NCBI GenBank assembly: GCA_027052755.1
Contig: JALUEN010000055.1
Span: forward strand, 1-5,499
Source of the DNA: a bacterium
GTDB taxonomy: Bacteria; DRYD01; JALUEN01
DNA length: 5,499 nt
Direction of reading: 5' to 3'
The position numbers were made by a program, and so were the translations under genes. Below the pieces are notes generated by a model, which was given only the letters and a program-made list of their open reading frames with translations, did no database searches and was not told the origin of the DNA. Each line of letters starts with the position of its first letter. Positions within the stretch are counted from its first letter, which is position 1. This document shows, in pieces, positions 1 to 5,499 of this stretch.

Positions 1-731
1 CTACACTCCAGAACAGAGTCCAGGAGCTGGGGAAGAAGAAGGCATCTCTAGAAACCTCCTGGAGGAACGAGAGAGCTCAGCTGGAAGCTCAGAGGAACCA
101 GCTTCTTCAGGAGAAGAACTCTAACCTCCAGATGATGAACTCCATATTATCAGATCCAGGTTTAGCTTCCATGATGGGGAACTTTAATAACTACTTCAAC
201 TATCTGAAGAACTCACAGCTTCAGCTTATGAACATGATTGACTCCGCTTACTCACCTAGGTTGAATAACATGAGGAATCAACTCGCTACGCTTGATAACC
301 AGATAGCCCAGCTGAGACAGAAGCTAGCCTCTACCACTGATCCCAAGGAGAGGGAGAAGATCCAACAGCAGATAAACAATCTGAACACACAGAGATCTCA
401 GCTTAGCCAACTCTACAACCAAACTATGAACGAGTGGTACACTAAGAAGAATGAGAACCTACAGAACTACATGAATATCCTCAAGGAGCAACAGAATCAG
501 ACGCTTCAGATGTGGCAGATGATCAACGAGGCTAGGAGAGAGGCAGAGACGATAATAATCTCCGATATGATGGCAGAGATGAAACACAGACAGGAGATCT
601 TCAAGATGATCCACGATACGATGGTGTCCATAAGACAAATGTGGATGGACTCCATGGCTAAGGAGATGCAGTACCAGGAAGCTTACGCTCAAACTATGGC
701 TGCTGTACTGGGAGCTACTTGGGGAGGGTAA
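1..731 (+). CDS. Gln/Met-rich coiled-coil protein, function unknown (5' end outside window)
   Basis: The reading frame is open from the left edge (first full codon at 3) to TAA at 729-731, giving 242 residues of a longer protein. The first ATG pair (from 132) has no well-spaced ribosome binding site: an AGGAG lies 18 bases upstream. Helix-forming sequence also continues before it, so 132 is probably not the true start. The composition is unusual: about 13% Gln, about 9% Met, many Asn and no Cys. The middle looks like a helical hairpin, with one heptad-like helix (RNQLATLDNQIAQLRQKL), a short Pro-containing turn (STTDPKER) and a second helix. The last third is rich in Met and Trp and ends in a small Gly-rich tail (GATWGG). 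I see no transmembrane segment or catalytic motif. It is convergent with the htrA-like gene. I do not recognise the family; a structural, filament or secreted helical protein are all possible. The gene call is firm, the function open. Confidence 0.85.
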   Translation, partial: TLQNRVQELGKKKASLETSWRNERAQLEAQRNQLLQEKNSNLQMMNSILSDPGLASMMGNFNNYFNYLKNSQLQLMNMIDSAYSPRLNNMRNQLATLDNQIAQLRQKLASTTDPKEREKIQQQINNLNTQRSQLSQLYNQTMNEWYTKKNENLQNYMNILKEQQNQTLQMWQMINEARREAETIIISDMMAEMKHRQEIFKMIHDTMVSIRQMWMDSMAKEMQYQEAYAQTMAAVLGATWGG

Positions 732-996
732 TTAGAGTTCCTAGCTTAGAGCTTCTTGGGAGTTCTTGAAAGCTTAAGCAGTAATTGAAGGAAGCTCAAG
801 TAGAGGCTGAATTGGTATAAGTGCTTAACCTTAACAGCTTTAAACGGTTATCGGTTATATTACCCCTTAAGAACAAAGGGATACCTAGTATTATATAAGG
901 CAGCAAAGAGGTTCTCTTTAAAGGAAGGGGAGTTTAGCGGTTTTGGACACGCTCCTATTAAGGGTGGATTAGCAATTTGATAGAGCAGAGTGTCGG
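732..996. other. Convergent intergenic region with short tandem repeats and weak hairpins
   Basis: This gap separates two convergent genes and contains no credible coding frame. Visible structure includes a tandem CTTAAC pair (824-835) and a tandem CGGTTAT pair (845-858). There is also a separated inverted repeat, GAGCTTC (749-755) with GAAGCTC (791-797). Two small hairpins are present: CCCTT/AAGGG (864-868, 876-880) and AAAGAG/CTCTTT with a 3-base loop (905-910, 914-919). Neither hairpin is followed by a T-run on either strand, so I do not call a terminator. The minus strand holds a perfect TATAAT (890-895), but no good -35 element lies at the right distance. Confidence 0.5.
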
Positions 997-2031
997 TTAC
1001 CTACTTTTAGGCTCTAGTTTAACTACCACGACTTTCTGTGAGAACTCGCTGAACAACTCTATCACTATTTCCTCGCCAGGCCTCTTGGACGCTAAGATCA
1101 TCTTGTACTTTGAGATGGAGTCTATGACCTGATCATCTATCTTAACGATGATATCTCCGGGTTTTATACCAGCTTTCGCTGCAGGACTTCCTGGAAATAC
1201 GTTTCTGACATACACCCCGTAGTTTACCGGTAGGCTGTACCTCTCCGCTATGTAAGGCGTTACCTCTACAGGTTCTATCCCTAACCACGCCCTGGTAACG
1301 ATCATCTTTCTCCTCTCCATTAACTTCTTCGCTATGTATTTAGCTGTGTTGGAGGGTATAGCGAAGCTTAAGCCCTCTGCCTCAGTCCTGCCTTTTCCCC
1401 TGTAAACTATCGTATTAATGCCAACTACTTCCCCTAAGGTGTTGATCAGTGGACCTCCTGAGTTGCCCTTGTTTATAGCCGCATCCGTCTGAATGAGGTT
1501 ACGGTATATCCTCCTCCCTATCTTCATCTGTCTGTGGAGTCCGCTGACCACTCCAGCGGTTACCGTCCACCCGAAGCTCAGCGGATTACCTATTGCTATC
1601 ACGGTTTGTCCCAGCTTAAGCTCATCAGAGTTTCCGAACTTAGCAGGTGTTAACCTCTCCTTGGCCTCTATCTTCAGGACAGCGATATCATATTTATGTG
1701 AGAAGTTTACCAGGATACCTGTGTACTTGTTACCGTTATACAGGGTTACGACGATATTCTCCGCTGTCTCAACTACGTGGGAGTTGGTGATTATGTAACC
1801 GTTCTCGGTGAATATCACACCACTTCCTAATCCTTTCTTAGGGTTGCTGATAGACCCTTTGTAGGTATCTATCCTTACTACAGAGGGCTTTACCTTGTTT
1901 ACCGCGTCTATAACTGCTAGCTCGTGCTGAGTTAGGGTTATCTTGGCTGATACCTTCGCTACTTGCCAGGATATGATGACGTTGGTTAGAGTTAAGACCA
2001 GGAAAAAAGCTATCCATTTAGCTCCTCTCAA
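997..2031 (-). CDS. HtrA/DegP-type membrane-anchored serine protease with one PDZ domain
   Basis: This is a trypsin-like serine protease of the HtrA/DegP/DegS group, 344 residues long. Such proteins degrade or sense misfolded proteins in the cell envelope. A hydrophobic segment at about residues 6-22 (WIAFFLVLTLTNVIISW) acts as an uncleaved anchor or signal. The protease domain spans about 35-240. The triad is visible as His85 in TNSHVV, Asp115 in HKYDIAVLK and Ser191 in GNSGGPL. One PDZ domain follows (about 248-341), with the typical GSPAAKAGIKPGDII stretch. One PDZ and a membrane anchor make it more DegS-like than the two-PDZ DegP. The start codon is TTG, chosen because GGAGGG stands 8 bases upstream and the hydrophobic anchor begins directly after. 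It is the last gene of the minus-strand cluster, 43 bases after the DUF6485-like gene. The family call is very firm; which paralogue it is (DegP, DegQ or DegS) cannot be said. Confidence 0.95.
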   Translation of the reverse strand: MRGAKWIAFFLVLTLTNVIISWQVAKVSAKITLTQHELAVIDAVNKVKPSVVRIDTYKGSISNPKKGLGSGVIFTENGYIITNSHVVETAENIVVTLYNGNKYTGILVNFSHKYDIAVLKIEAKERLTPAKFGNSDELKLGQTVIAIGNPLSFGWTVTAGVVSGLHRQMKIGRRIYRNLIQTDAAINKGNSGGPLINTLGEVVGINTIVYRGKGRTEAEGLSFAIPSNTAKYIAKKLMERRKMIVTRAWLGIEPVEVTPYIAERYSLPVNYGVYVRNVFPGSPAAKAGIKPGDIIVKIDDQVIDSISKYKMILASKRPGEEIVIELFSEFSQKVVVVKLEPKSR

Positions 2032-2039
2032 GATCTCTT

Positions 2040-2047
2040 CCCTCCTT
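2040..2047 (-). promoter_or_regulatory. Ribosome binding site of the htrA-like gene (supports TTG start)
   Basis: The minus strand reads AAGGAGGG here, ending 8 bases before the TTG at 2031-2029. The match to the 16S rRNA tail is strong and the spacing suitable. It fixes the non-ATG start of the protease gene. Confidence 0.75.
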
Positions 2048-2074
2048 TTTTAGTCTAACAGCCTGAGGATTGAG

Positions 2075-2287
2075 TTAGTTTTTCTCCCTGCAGTGGATAG
2101 ACAGGAATCTCTTCAAGCTCCTATCGTAGGTTCTCTCCACCTCTGGGGGAAAGAAACAAGCTGGTAGCTCACCGAAGGATAGATGGTACCTGAGGCACTC
2201 ACAGCAGTAGCCTTTCTTTGAGCAAGGTTCATAGGTGCAAGGGCAGTTCCTCAAGTTCTCCTCATAATTTGGACACCCTTTAGGCAT
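2075..2287 (-). CDS. Small cysteine-rich DUF6485-like protein
   Basis: This is a 70-residue protein with nine Cys: 5, 15, 17, 22, 28, 29, 31, 44 and 66. The pattern CPNYEENLRNCPCTYEPC, then CCECLRYH, then GELPACFFPPEVERTYDRS, matches what I remember of the small DUF6485 family, found in anaerobic and thermophilic bacteria and some archaea. The function is unknown; the cysteine spacing suggests metal or Fe-S binding (inference). The frame can be read from an ATG at 2317, which overlaps the stop of the upstream gene as ATGA. I prefer the ATG at 2287 because a near-perfect AAAGGAGGTG lies 6 bases before it, and because family members, as I recall, begin just before the CPN motif. The longer form would add ten residues (MSRELKEVYV). 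The gene lies between the Mut7-C gene and the htrA-like gene and is probably co-transcribed with both. Confidence 0.85.
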   Translation of the reverse strand: MPKGCPNYEENLRNCPCTYEPCSKKGYCCECLRYHLSFGELPACFFPPEVERTYDRSLKRFLSIHCREKN

Positions 2288-2293
2288 AACATA

Positions 2294-2303
2294 CACCTCC
2301 TTT
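2294..2303 (-). promoter_or_regulatory. Strong ribosome binding site deciding the start of the DUF6485-like gene
   Basis: The minus strand reads AAAGGAGGTG, ending 6 bases before the ATG at 2287-2285. It lies inside the longer frame that begins at 2317. No comparable site precedes that longer start, whose upstream bases are GAAGTTCATATCATC. Confidence 0.75.
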
Positions 2304-2313
2304 AGCTCTCTAC

Positions 2314-2811
2314 TCATGATGATATGAACTTCTTCACGCTCTCAAACATACTTCTGTAGTGACTACCAGACCAGTAAATTCTACCGCATCCCGGACATAT
2401 CCACAGCTCTCTCCAAGTTCCCCTCAGGTATCTCAACTTCACATGTTCAGGTAATAGATCAAGATAATCCTGCCAGTTCACTTTTTTTAGAGGCAGGTTG
2501 CAGACTGTACATCTTGTTAAAGTTAAGTGCCATGGTGTTTCTAAACCTAGGTCCTTAAGCTTCTCTAGCAGAAGCTCTTGATTCCTCTCTCGCGATAGGA
2601 TTATCTTGATATTTTTATACCTCTTCGTCTCCTTGGATATCCTGTAGGTCTGCTTAGATGTTGTTACCACAACTCTGTCCTCTCTTAACGCTTTATCAAG
2701 AAAATCCGTAACTCTCTCACCATCTCTTCTCAGGTAAGTGTCTACCCCAAGTATGAGGAGTTTTCTAGCAAGGCGAGCTAAGTTCTTGTCAACAGCTAGC
2801 TTCCAAATCAT
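2314..2811 (-). CDS. Mut7-C RNase-domain protein (PIN-like fold plus zinc ribbon)
   Basis: The 165-residue protein has the layout of stand-alone Mut7-C proteins. The N-terminal half is PIN-like: AVDKNLARLARKLLILGVDT, with conserved Asp8, corresponds to the family's FLVDxMLGRLARWLRLLGYD. Then come a beta strand (RVVVTTS, 46-52), a second strand (NIKIIL) and the ERNQELLLEKLKDLGL helix. The C-terminal half is a zinc ribbon: TRCTVCNLPL (Cys101, Cys104) and CPGCGRIYWSGSHYRSM (Cys139, Cys142), ending with the diagnostic YWxGSH. The family is predicted to be ribonuclease-like; substrates are not established to my knowledge. An oddity is that the usual LTRD acidic residue is missing (here TTSK, with Ser52 at the Asp position), so activity may be altered. 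The ATG at 2811 is forced by an in-frame TGA two codons upstream. The ribosome site is weak, so translation may depend on corA, which ends 23 bases before. Confidence 0.9.
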   Translation of the reverse strand: MIWKLAVDKNLARLARKLLILGVDTYLRRDGERVTDFLDKALREDRVVVTTSKQTYRISKETKRYKNIKIILSRERNQELLLEKLKDLGLETPWHLTLTRCTVCNLPLKKVNWQDYLDLLPEHVKLRYLRGTWRELWICPGCGRIYWSGSHYRSMFESVKKFISS

Positions 2812-2834
2812 AGCTCACAACTCGCTGGGGGCTA

Positions 2835-3821
2835 TCACAACCATCTTTTCTCCTTCATCCAGTAAATGAAGATTATCGCTGCTAGGAACATTGATATAAT
2901 TGAGCCCCAACATAAATAGGTGTTATCCCATGGAATAGCGTGAAAGTTCATACCGAAGAAGCCAGTTATAAAAGTTATCGGAGCGAAGATAGCGGTTATG
3001 ATGGCTAGGTACTTCATCACATCCTGAAGTACCAGGTTGACGCTGGAGCTGTACACGGTGAGAATGTTATTGGAGGATTCTTTGATGTACTCTAGCTTTC
3101 GCCTTAACCTGTAAGCGTTGTCAACTATATCGGTGAAGTAAACTCTAACATCCTCTGAGAGCAGATCCCCCATCTTGGATAAGTACTCATCAAATTGGTG
3201 AAGGTAGATGTTTGAGAACTTCTCTAGGGTTATAACGTTACGCCTGAGCTCAAAGAACTTCTTTAGGAAATCCTGTCCGACTCTAGCTCCCTCTAACGAG
3301 TAATAGACTGCTTCCTCTAAGGTATCTAGCTGATCCTCCATAATCTCAACTAGAGGTGAGTAGGAGTCAAACGTAGCCTCAAACAAGGTGTAGTATATGT
3401 AATCAGGTCCTTGTTGAGATAGCTCTACTTTAAAATCCCTGTCAACGAATAGATCATCTATTATGTCAACCTCTAGGGGATGTAGAGATATGATGAAGTG
3501 TTTGGACAGGTAGATGTAGATATCCTTAAACTCAACCTCCCCGTTGGGGTCTTCATAAGCTAAGTTAAGAGTGGTAAACGAGTAGCTATCGTATAGCTCT
3601 ATCTTAGGTCTCTGGTTACGTCTCAAGCAGTCCTCTAGGGTAAGCGGGTGTAGGTTAAAATGTCGCCCAAGCCATCTTAAATCATCCTCATCATAATCTG
3701 ATATATCAATCCAGAACTGACTATATTTTATCATATCCGAGTACTTCTGAAAGTCCTCCTTACTGGTTCCTGTTATGATTATATTACCTCTGGTATCCCA
3801 CATTAAGAACTTGAACTTCAT
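2835..3821 (-). CDS. corA: CorA-family Mg2+/divalent cation channel
   Basis: CorA proteins form homopentameric inner-membrane channels for Mg2+ and sometimes Co2+ or Ni2+. The 328-residue length is typical. The N-terminal cytoplasmic domain includes FNLHPLTLEDCLRRNQRPKIE, the usual HPLxxED...RPKxE stretch, followed by long helices (about 150-265). Two membrane segments close the protein: about 268-288, ending in the signature Gly-Met-Asn at 290-292 (FFGMNF), and about 303-322. A short basic tail (KEKRWL) follows, as usual. The loop after GMN reads HAIPWDN instead of the common xxMPEL, a variant seen in other CorA-like proteins. A strong AGGAGG 6 bases before the ATG fixes the start. The gene begins 30 bases after folD and ends in tandem stops (TGA TAG). 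The family call is firm; ion preference cannot be read from the sequence. Confidence 0.96.
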   Translation of the reverse strand: MKFKFLMWDTRGNIIITGTSKEDFQKYSDMIKYSQFWIDISDYDEDDLRWLGRHFNLHPLTLEDCLRRNQRPKIELYDSYSFTTLNLAYEDPNGEVEFKDIYIYLSKHFIISLHPLEVDIIDDLFVDRDFKVELSQQGPDYIYYTLFEATFDSYSPLVEIMEDQLDTLEEAVYYSLEGARVGQDFLKKFFELRRNVITLEKFSNIYLHQFDEYLSKMGDLLSEDVRVYFTDIVDNAYRLRRKLEYIKESSNNILTVYSSSVNLVLQDVMKYLAIITAIFAPITFITGFFGMNFHAIPWDNTYLCWGSIISMFLAAIIFIYWMKEKRWL

Positions 3822-3827
3822 AGCTTT

Positions 3828-3833
3828 CCTCCT
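3828..3833 (-). promoter_or_regulatory. Ribosome binding site of corA
   Basis: AGGAGG on the minus strand, 6 bases before the ATG at 3821-3819, lies in the short folD-corA gap. It lets corA be translated independently of folD within a shared transcript. Confidence 0.75.
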
Positions 3834-3851
3834 GATCTCATCAGTTCTCGT

Positions 3852-4706
3852 TCAGCTTTTAATCTGGAGTTGGATCTTGGTGGCTTTCAACACGTTCTCC
3901 AGGAGGCTTAATGTTGTTAGAGGCCCTACTCCTCCCTTAACTGGAGTAACGAGGCTAGCTACCTCTATTACGCTCTCTAGGTGAACGTCTCCAACTAATC
4001 GCCCGTTTACCGAGTTTACCCCTAAGTCAATCACTATGGCTCCTTCCTTAATGTGTTCTTCTCTTATGAACTCAGGTTTCCCTACGGCTGATACTAATAT
4101 GTCCGCTTCTCTGGATAGAGCTGTTAGATCTATAGTCCTACTATGAGCTATTGTTACAGTAGCGTTCTCACTTAGAAGCATGAGAGCAAGAGGCCTCCCT
4201 ACGTTGAGGGAGCGCCCTATCACAACTACTCTCTTCCCCTCAAGCGGGATGTCCCAACCTCTTAGGAGTTTCATTACCCCTTCTGGTGTTGGAGGCGTGA
4301 AGCGAGGATGCCCTGAGAAGAGCAAGCCCATGTTCTCCAGGGATATACACTCTATATCTTTAAGTGGAGGTATCCTATGAGGAATTTCTCTTATTAGCTC
4401 ATCGGGTAGTGGCTTTAGTATTAAGATCCCATTTACGTTCTCAGAGCTGGAAAGTTTATCTAAAGTCTCTAGGAGCTCTCTAGATGAACTACTAGAGTTG
4501 TGAATAACCTCAATTCCTATAGACTTAGCTTTTCTCCTTATAGATTTCAGATACGACTCAAGTCCAGCAGATGATTCCTCATCAGCTAAGCTTAGAATCG
4601 CTAAGGTGGGAGTTATCCCTAGTTCCTTCAGCGAGCTCGTATCTCTTCTTAACTTATCCTCTAGAGTTTTGGCTATCTCTTTGGAGATCATCAGTTTCCC
4701 CCTCAT
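3852..4706 (-). CDS. folD: Divergent FolD: methylenetetrahydrofolate dehydrogenase, cyclohydrolase site altered
   Basis: FolD normally oxidises 5,10-methylene-THF to methenyl-THF and hydrolyses that to 10-formyl-THF in the cytoplasm. The 284-residue length is typical. The N-terminus (MRGKLMISKEIAKTL) aligns without gaps to the E. coli start as I recall it, which supports the ATG at 4706. A second ATG at 4691 has a GAGGGGG before it and remains possible. Recognisable blocks are PPTPEGVMKLL (138-148), the Rossmann loop GRSLNVGRP (164-172), NATVTIAHSRT (181-191), SAVGKPEFI, GAIVIDLGVN and TPVKGGVGPLTT (254-265). The catalytic positions are unusual. Tyr52 is kept, but the active-site Lys is Ile56, the Gln of VQLPLP is Leu97 (followed by Lys98), and the Asp of KDVDG is Glu119. 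Pro of PVPGG is Lys257. I infer a dehydrogenase lacking cyclohydrolase activity, or a specialised paralogue. It is the first gene of the cluster. Confidence 0.92.
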   Translation of the reverse strand: MRGKLMISKEIAKTLEDKLRRDTSSLKELGITPTLAILSLADEESSAGLESYLKSIRRKAKSIGIEVIHNSSSSSRELLETLDKLSSSENVNGILILKPLPDELIREIPHRIPPLKDIECISLENMGLLFSGHPRFTPPTPEGVMKLLRGWDIPLEGKRVVVIGRSLNVGRPLALMLLSENATVTIAHSRTIDLTALSREADILVSAVGKPEFIREEHIKEGAIVIDLGVNSVNGRLVGDVHLESVIEVASLVTPVKGGVGPLTTLSLLENVLKATKIQLQIKS

Positions 4707-4750
4707 GGTCCCACATCCTTTACCCTGATTTAGAGCTTCAGTGAATCCTA
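4707..4750 (-). other. Leader of the folD cluster; promoter expected but not recognisable
   Basis: The space between the upstream terminator tail and the folD ATG is short. It should contain the folD promoter if transcription stops at the terminator. I see no convincing -35/-10 pair. The ribosome site is modest: an AAAGGA about 11 bases upstream of the ATG. Confidence 0.3.
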
Positions 4751-4790
4751 GAAAAAATTTAAAGGGGGAAGGGGTTCTACCCTTCCCCCT
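4751..4790 (-). terminator. Intrinsic terminator after glutamate dehydrogenase
   Basis: On the minus strand a perfect 11-bp stem (AGGGGGAAGGG, 4790-4780, with CCCTTCCCCCT, 4773-4763) closes a 6-base loop. It is followed by TTAAATTTTTTC. It starts 25 bases after the dehydrogenase stop codon. Stem, loop and T-rich tail fit a Rho-independent terminator and separate this gene from the folD cluster. The tail is interrupted by AAA, so some readthrough is possible. Confidence 0.88.
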
Positions 4791-4815
4791 GAGAGTTTAC
4801 CTTAGTCTAGAGTGA

Positions 4816-5499
4816 TTATGGATATAGACCTCTTAGGACCATTGCCTTGGCTACCCTGGAGACAGCTATCATGTAGGCAGCCATCCTGAGGTCAACGTTC
4901 TCCTTCTTGGAGAGCTCCCATACCTTGTTGAACGCCGTGGTCATGACGTTCTTGAGCTTGGTGTTGACCTCTTCCTCAGTCCAGAAGTAGGACTGTATGT
5001 CCTGGACCCACTCAAAGTAGGATACGGTAACTCCTCCAGCGTTAGCTACTATGTCAGGAATTACGTAGGTACCTTTGCTCCACAGGATCTTGTCAGCTTC
5101 AGGTGTTGTAGGACCGTTTGCAGCCTCAGCTATTATCTTAGCCTTGATCCTAGGAGCGTTAGCATCAGTTATCACACCCTCAAGAGCAGCTGGTATTAGT
5201 ACGTCAACGTCCAGCTCTAACAGGTCCTCGTTGCTTATCTTCTCAGCTTTAGGATCTACATCTAAGTACTGGAGAACTGAACCCTTCTTGCCATCCTTGG
5301 GGTACTTGATCTCTATGGCCTTGGGGATGTCAAGACCCTCTGGGTTGAAGACTCCACCACTGGAGTCAGAGATAGCTACCACCTTGGCACCCATCTCGTG
5401 GAGGAGTTTAGCTGCTACGTGCCCAGCGTTTCCAAAACCTTGTATAGCTACCTTGACCTCGTTTGGCTTCATTCCTAGCTTGTTCATCAGCTCTAGGAC
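4816..5499 (-). CDS. Glutamate dehydrogenase, C-terminal half (5' end outside window)
   Basis: The enzyme interconverts glutamate with 2-oxoglutarate and ammonia, linking carbon and nitrogen metabolism in the cytoplasm. The family is about 410-450 residues long; here the last 227 are present. The frame stays open to the window edge (VLEL before the first internal Met), so the ATG at 5487 is not the start. The piece is the nucleotide-binding domain and C-terminal helices: GFGNAG (21-26 of the visible part), then VVAISDSSGGVFNPEGL, LELDVDVLIPAALEGVI, AEAANGPTTPEAD, and DIVANAGGVTVSYFEWVQD. All are strongly conserved in hexameric Glu/Leu/Phe/Val dehydrogenases, and the FEWVQD block and GLYP end are Glu-type. 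The substrate-binding half with the catalytic Lys lies outside. NAD or NADP preference is not certain. A terminator follows directly, so it is the last gene of its own transcript. Confidence 0.96.
   Translation of the reverse strand, partial: VLELMNKLGMKPNEVKVAIQGFGNAGHVAAKLLHEMGAKVVAISDSSGGVFNPEGLDIPKAIEIKYPKDGKKGSVLQYLDVDPKAEKISNEDLLELDVDVLIPAALEGVITDANAPRIKAKIIAEAANGPTTPEADKILWSKGTYVIPDIVANAGGVTVSYFEWVQDIQSYFWTEEEVNTKLKNVMTTAFNKVWELSKKENVDLRMAAYMIAVSRVAKAMVLRGLYP

Noticed and set aside
459..692. Open minus-strand frame of 77 codons opposite the coiled-coil gene
   Set aside because: It is a shadow of the + strand gene, with His/Leu-rich low-complexity composition and no recognisable domain. 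The + frame is much longer and makes a coherent coiled-coil protein.
132..731. Starting the coiled-coil gene at the ATG at 132
   Set aside because: The frame is open to the left edge, helix-forming sequence continues upstream, and the nearest AGGAG is 18 bases away, too far for a normal ribosome site.
886..918. Minus-strand promoter around the perfect TATAAT at 890-895
   Set aside because: The bases 16-18 nt upstream (AGAGAA, AAGAGA, AAAGAG) are poor -35 matches, there is no TG extension, and no minus-strand gene lies just downstream. Kept only as part of an intergenic observation.
905..919. Hairpin AAAGAG-GTT-CTCTTT considered as terminator for the convergent genes
   Set aside because: The stem is only 6 bp and AT-rich, and neither strand has a T-run after it.
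1493..1798. Open + strand frame of 101 codons inside the htrA-like gene
   Set aside because: It lies opposite the protease domain, whose catalytic motifs are unmistakable, and has no family resemblance.
3775..3984. Open + strand frame across the folD-corA junction
   Set aside because: It is antisense to the corA start and folD end, both well supported, and the product has no recognisable feature beyond a hydrophobic start.
4180..4380. Open + strand frame inside folD
   Set aside because: It is antisense to conserved FolD motifs (GRSLNVGRP, PPTPEGV) and is best explained as a shadow.

Overview
The window looks like a piece of a thermophilic bacterial chromosome. The proteins are rich in Lys, Glu, Ile and Arg, and arginine is mostly coded by AGG/AGA and isoleucine often by ATA. 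Several genes have strong AGGAGG-type Shine-Dalgarno sites, one appears to start with TTG, and a GC-rich hairpin followed by a T-run looks like an intrinsic terminator. The glutamate dehydrogenase C-terminus resembles the Thermotoga type as I remember it. This fits a deep-branching thermophilic bacterium better than an archaeon, but I cannot name the species.

Layout. Positions 1-731 (+ strand) hold the 3' part of a Gln- and Met-rich coiled-coil protein of unknown function. Positions 732-996 are a convergent intergenic region with small tandem repeats and weak hairpins but no clear terminator. From 997 to 4706 five genes lie close together on the minus strand. In transcription order they are a divergent folD, corA, a Mut7-C-type nuclease-like protein, a small cysteine-rich DUF6485-like protein, and a membrane-anchored HtrA/DegP-type serine protease. 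The gaps between them are only about 20-45 bases, so they probably form one operon. Upstream of folD, an 11-bp perfect hairpin with a T-rich tail (4751-4790) ends the preceding glutamate dehydrogenase gene (4816-5499, minus strand). That gene runs off the window edge, and only its C-terminal NAD(P)-binding half is present.

How the genes relate. The five-gene cluster mixes one-carbon metabolism (FolD), Mg2+/divalent cation transport (CorA), a probable RNA-processing or nuclease-like protein (Mut7-C), a small metal-binding-like protein and envelope protein quality control (HtrA). No single pathway joins them; they look like co-transcribed housekeeping genes.

The most notable signal is in FolD. 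The catalytic Tyr is kept, but the positions of the catalytic Lys, Gln and Asp hold Ile, Leu and Glu, while the nucleotide-binding fold looks intact. This suggests a dehydrogenase that has lost cyclohydrolase activity. Secondary points are the loss of the LTRD acidic residue in the Mut7-C protein, a start-site correction for the DUF6485-like gene, and the unrecognised coiled-coil protein. I found no mobile element, CRISPR array, tRNA or rRNA.
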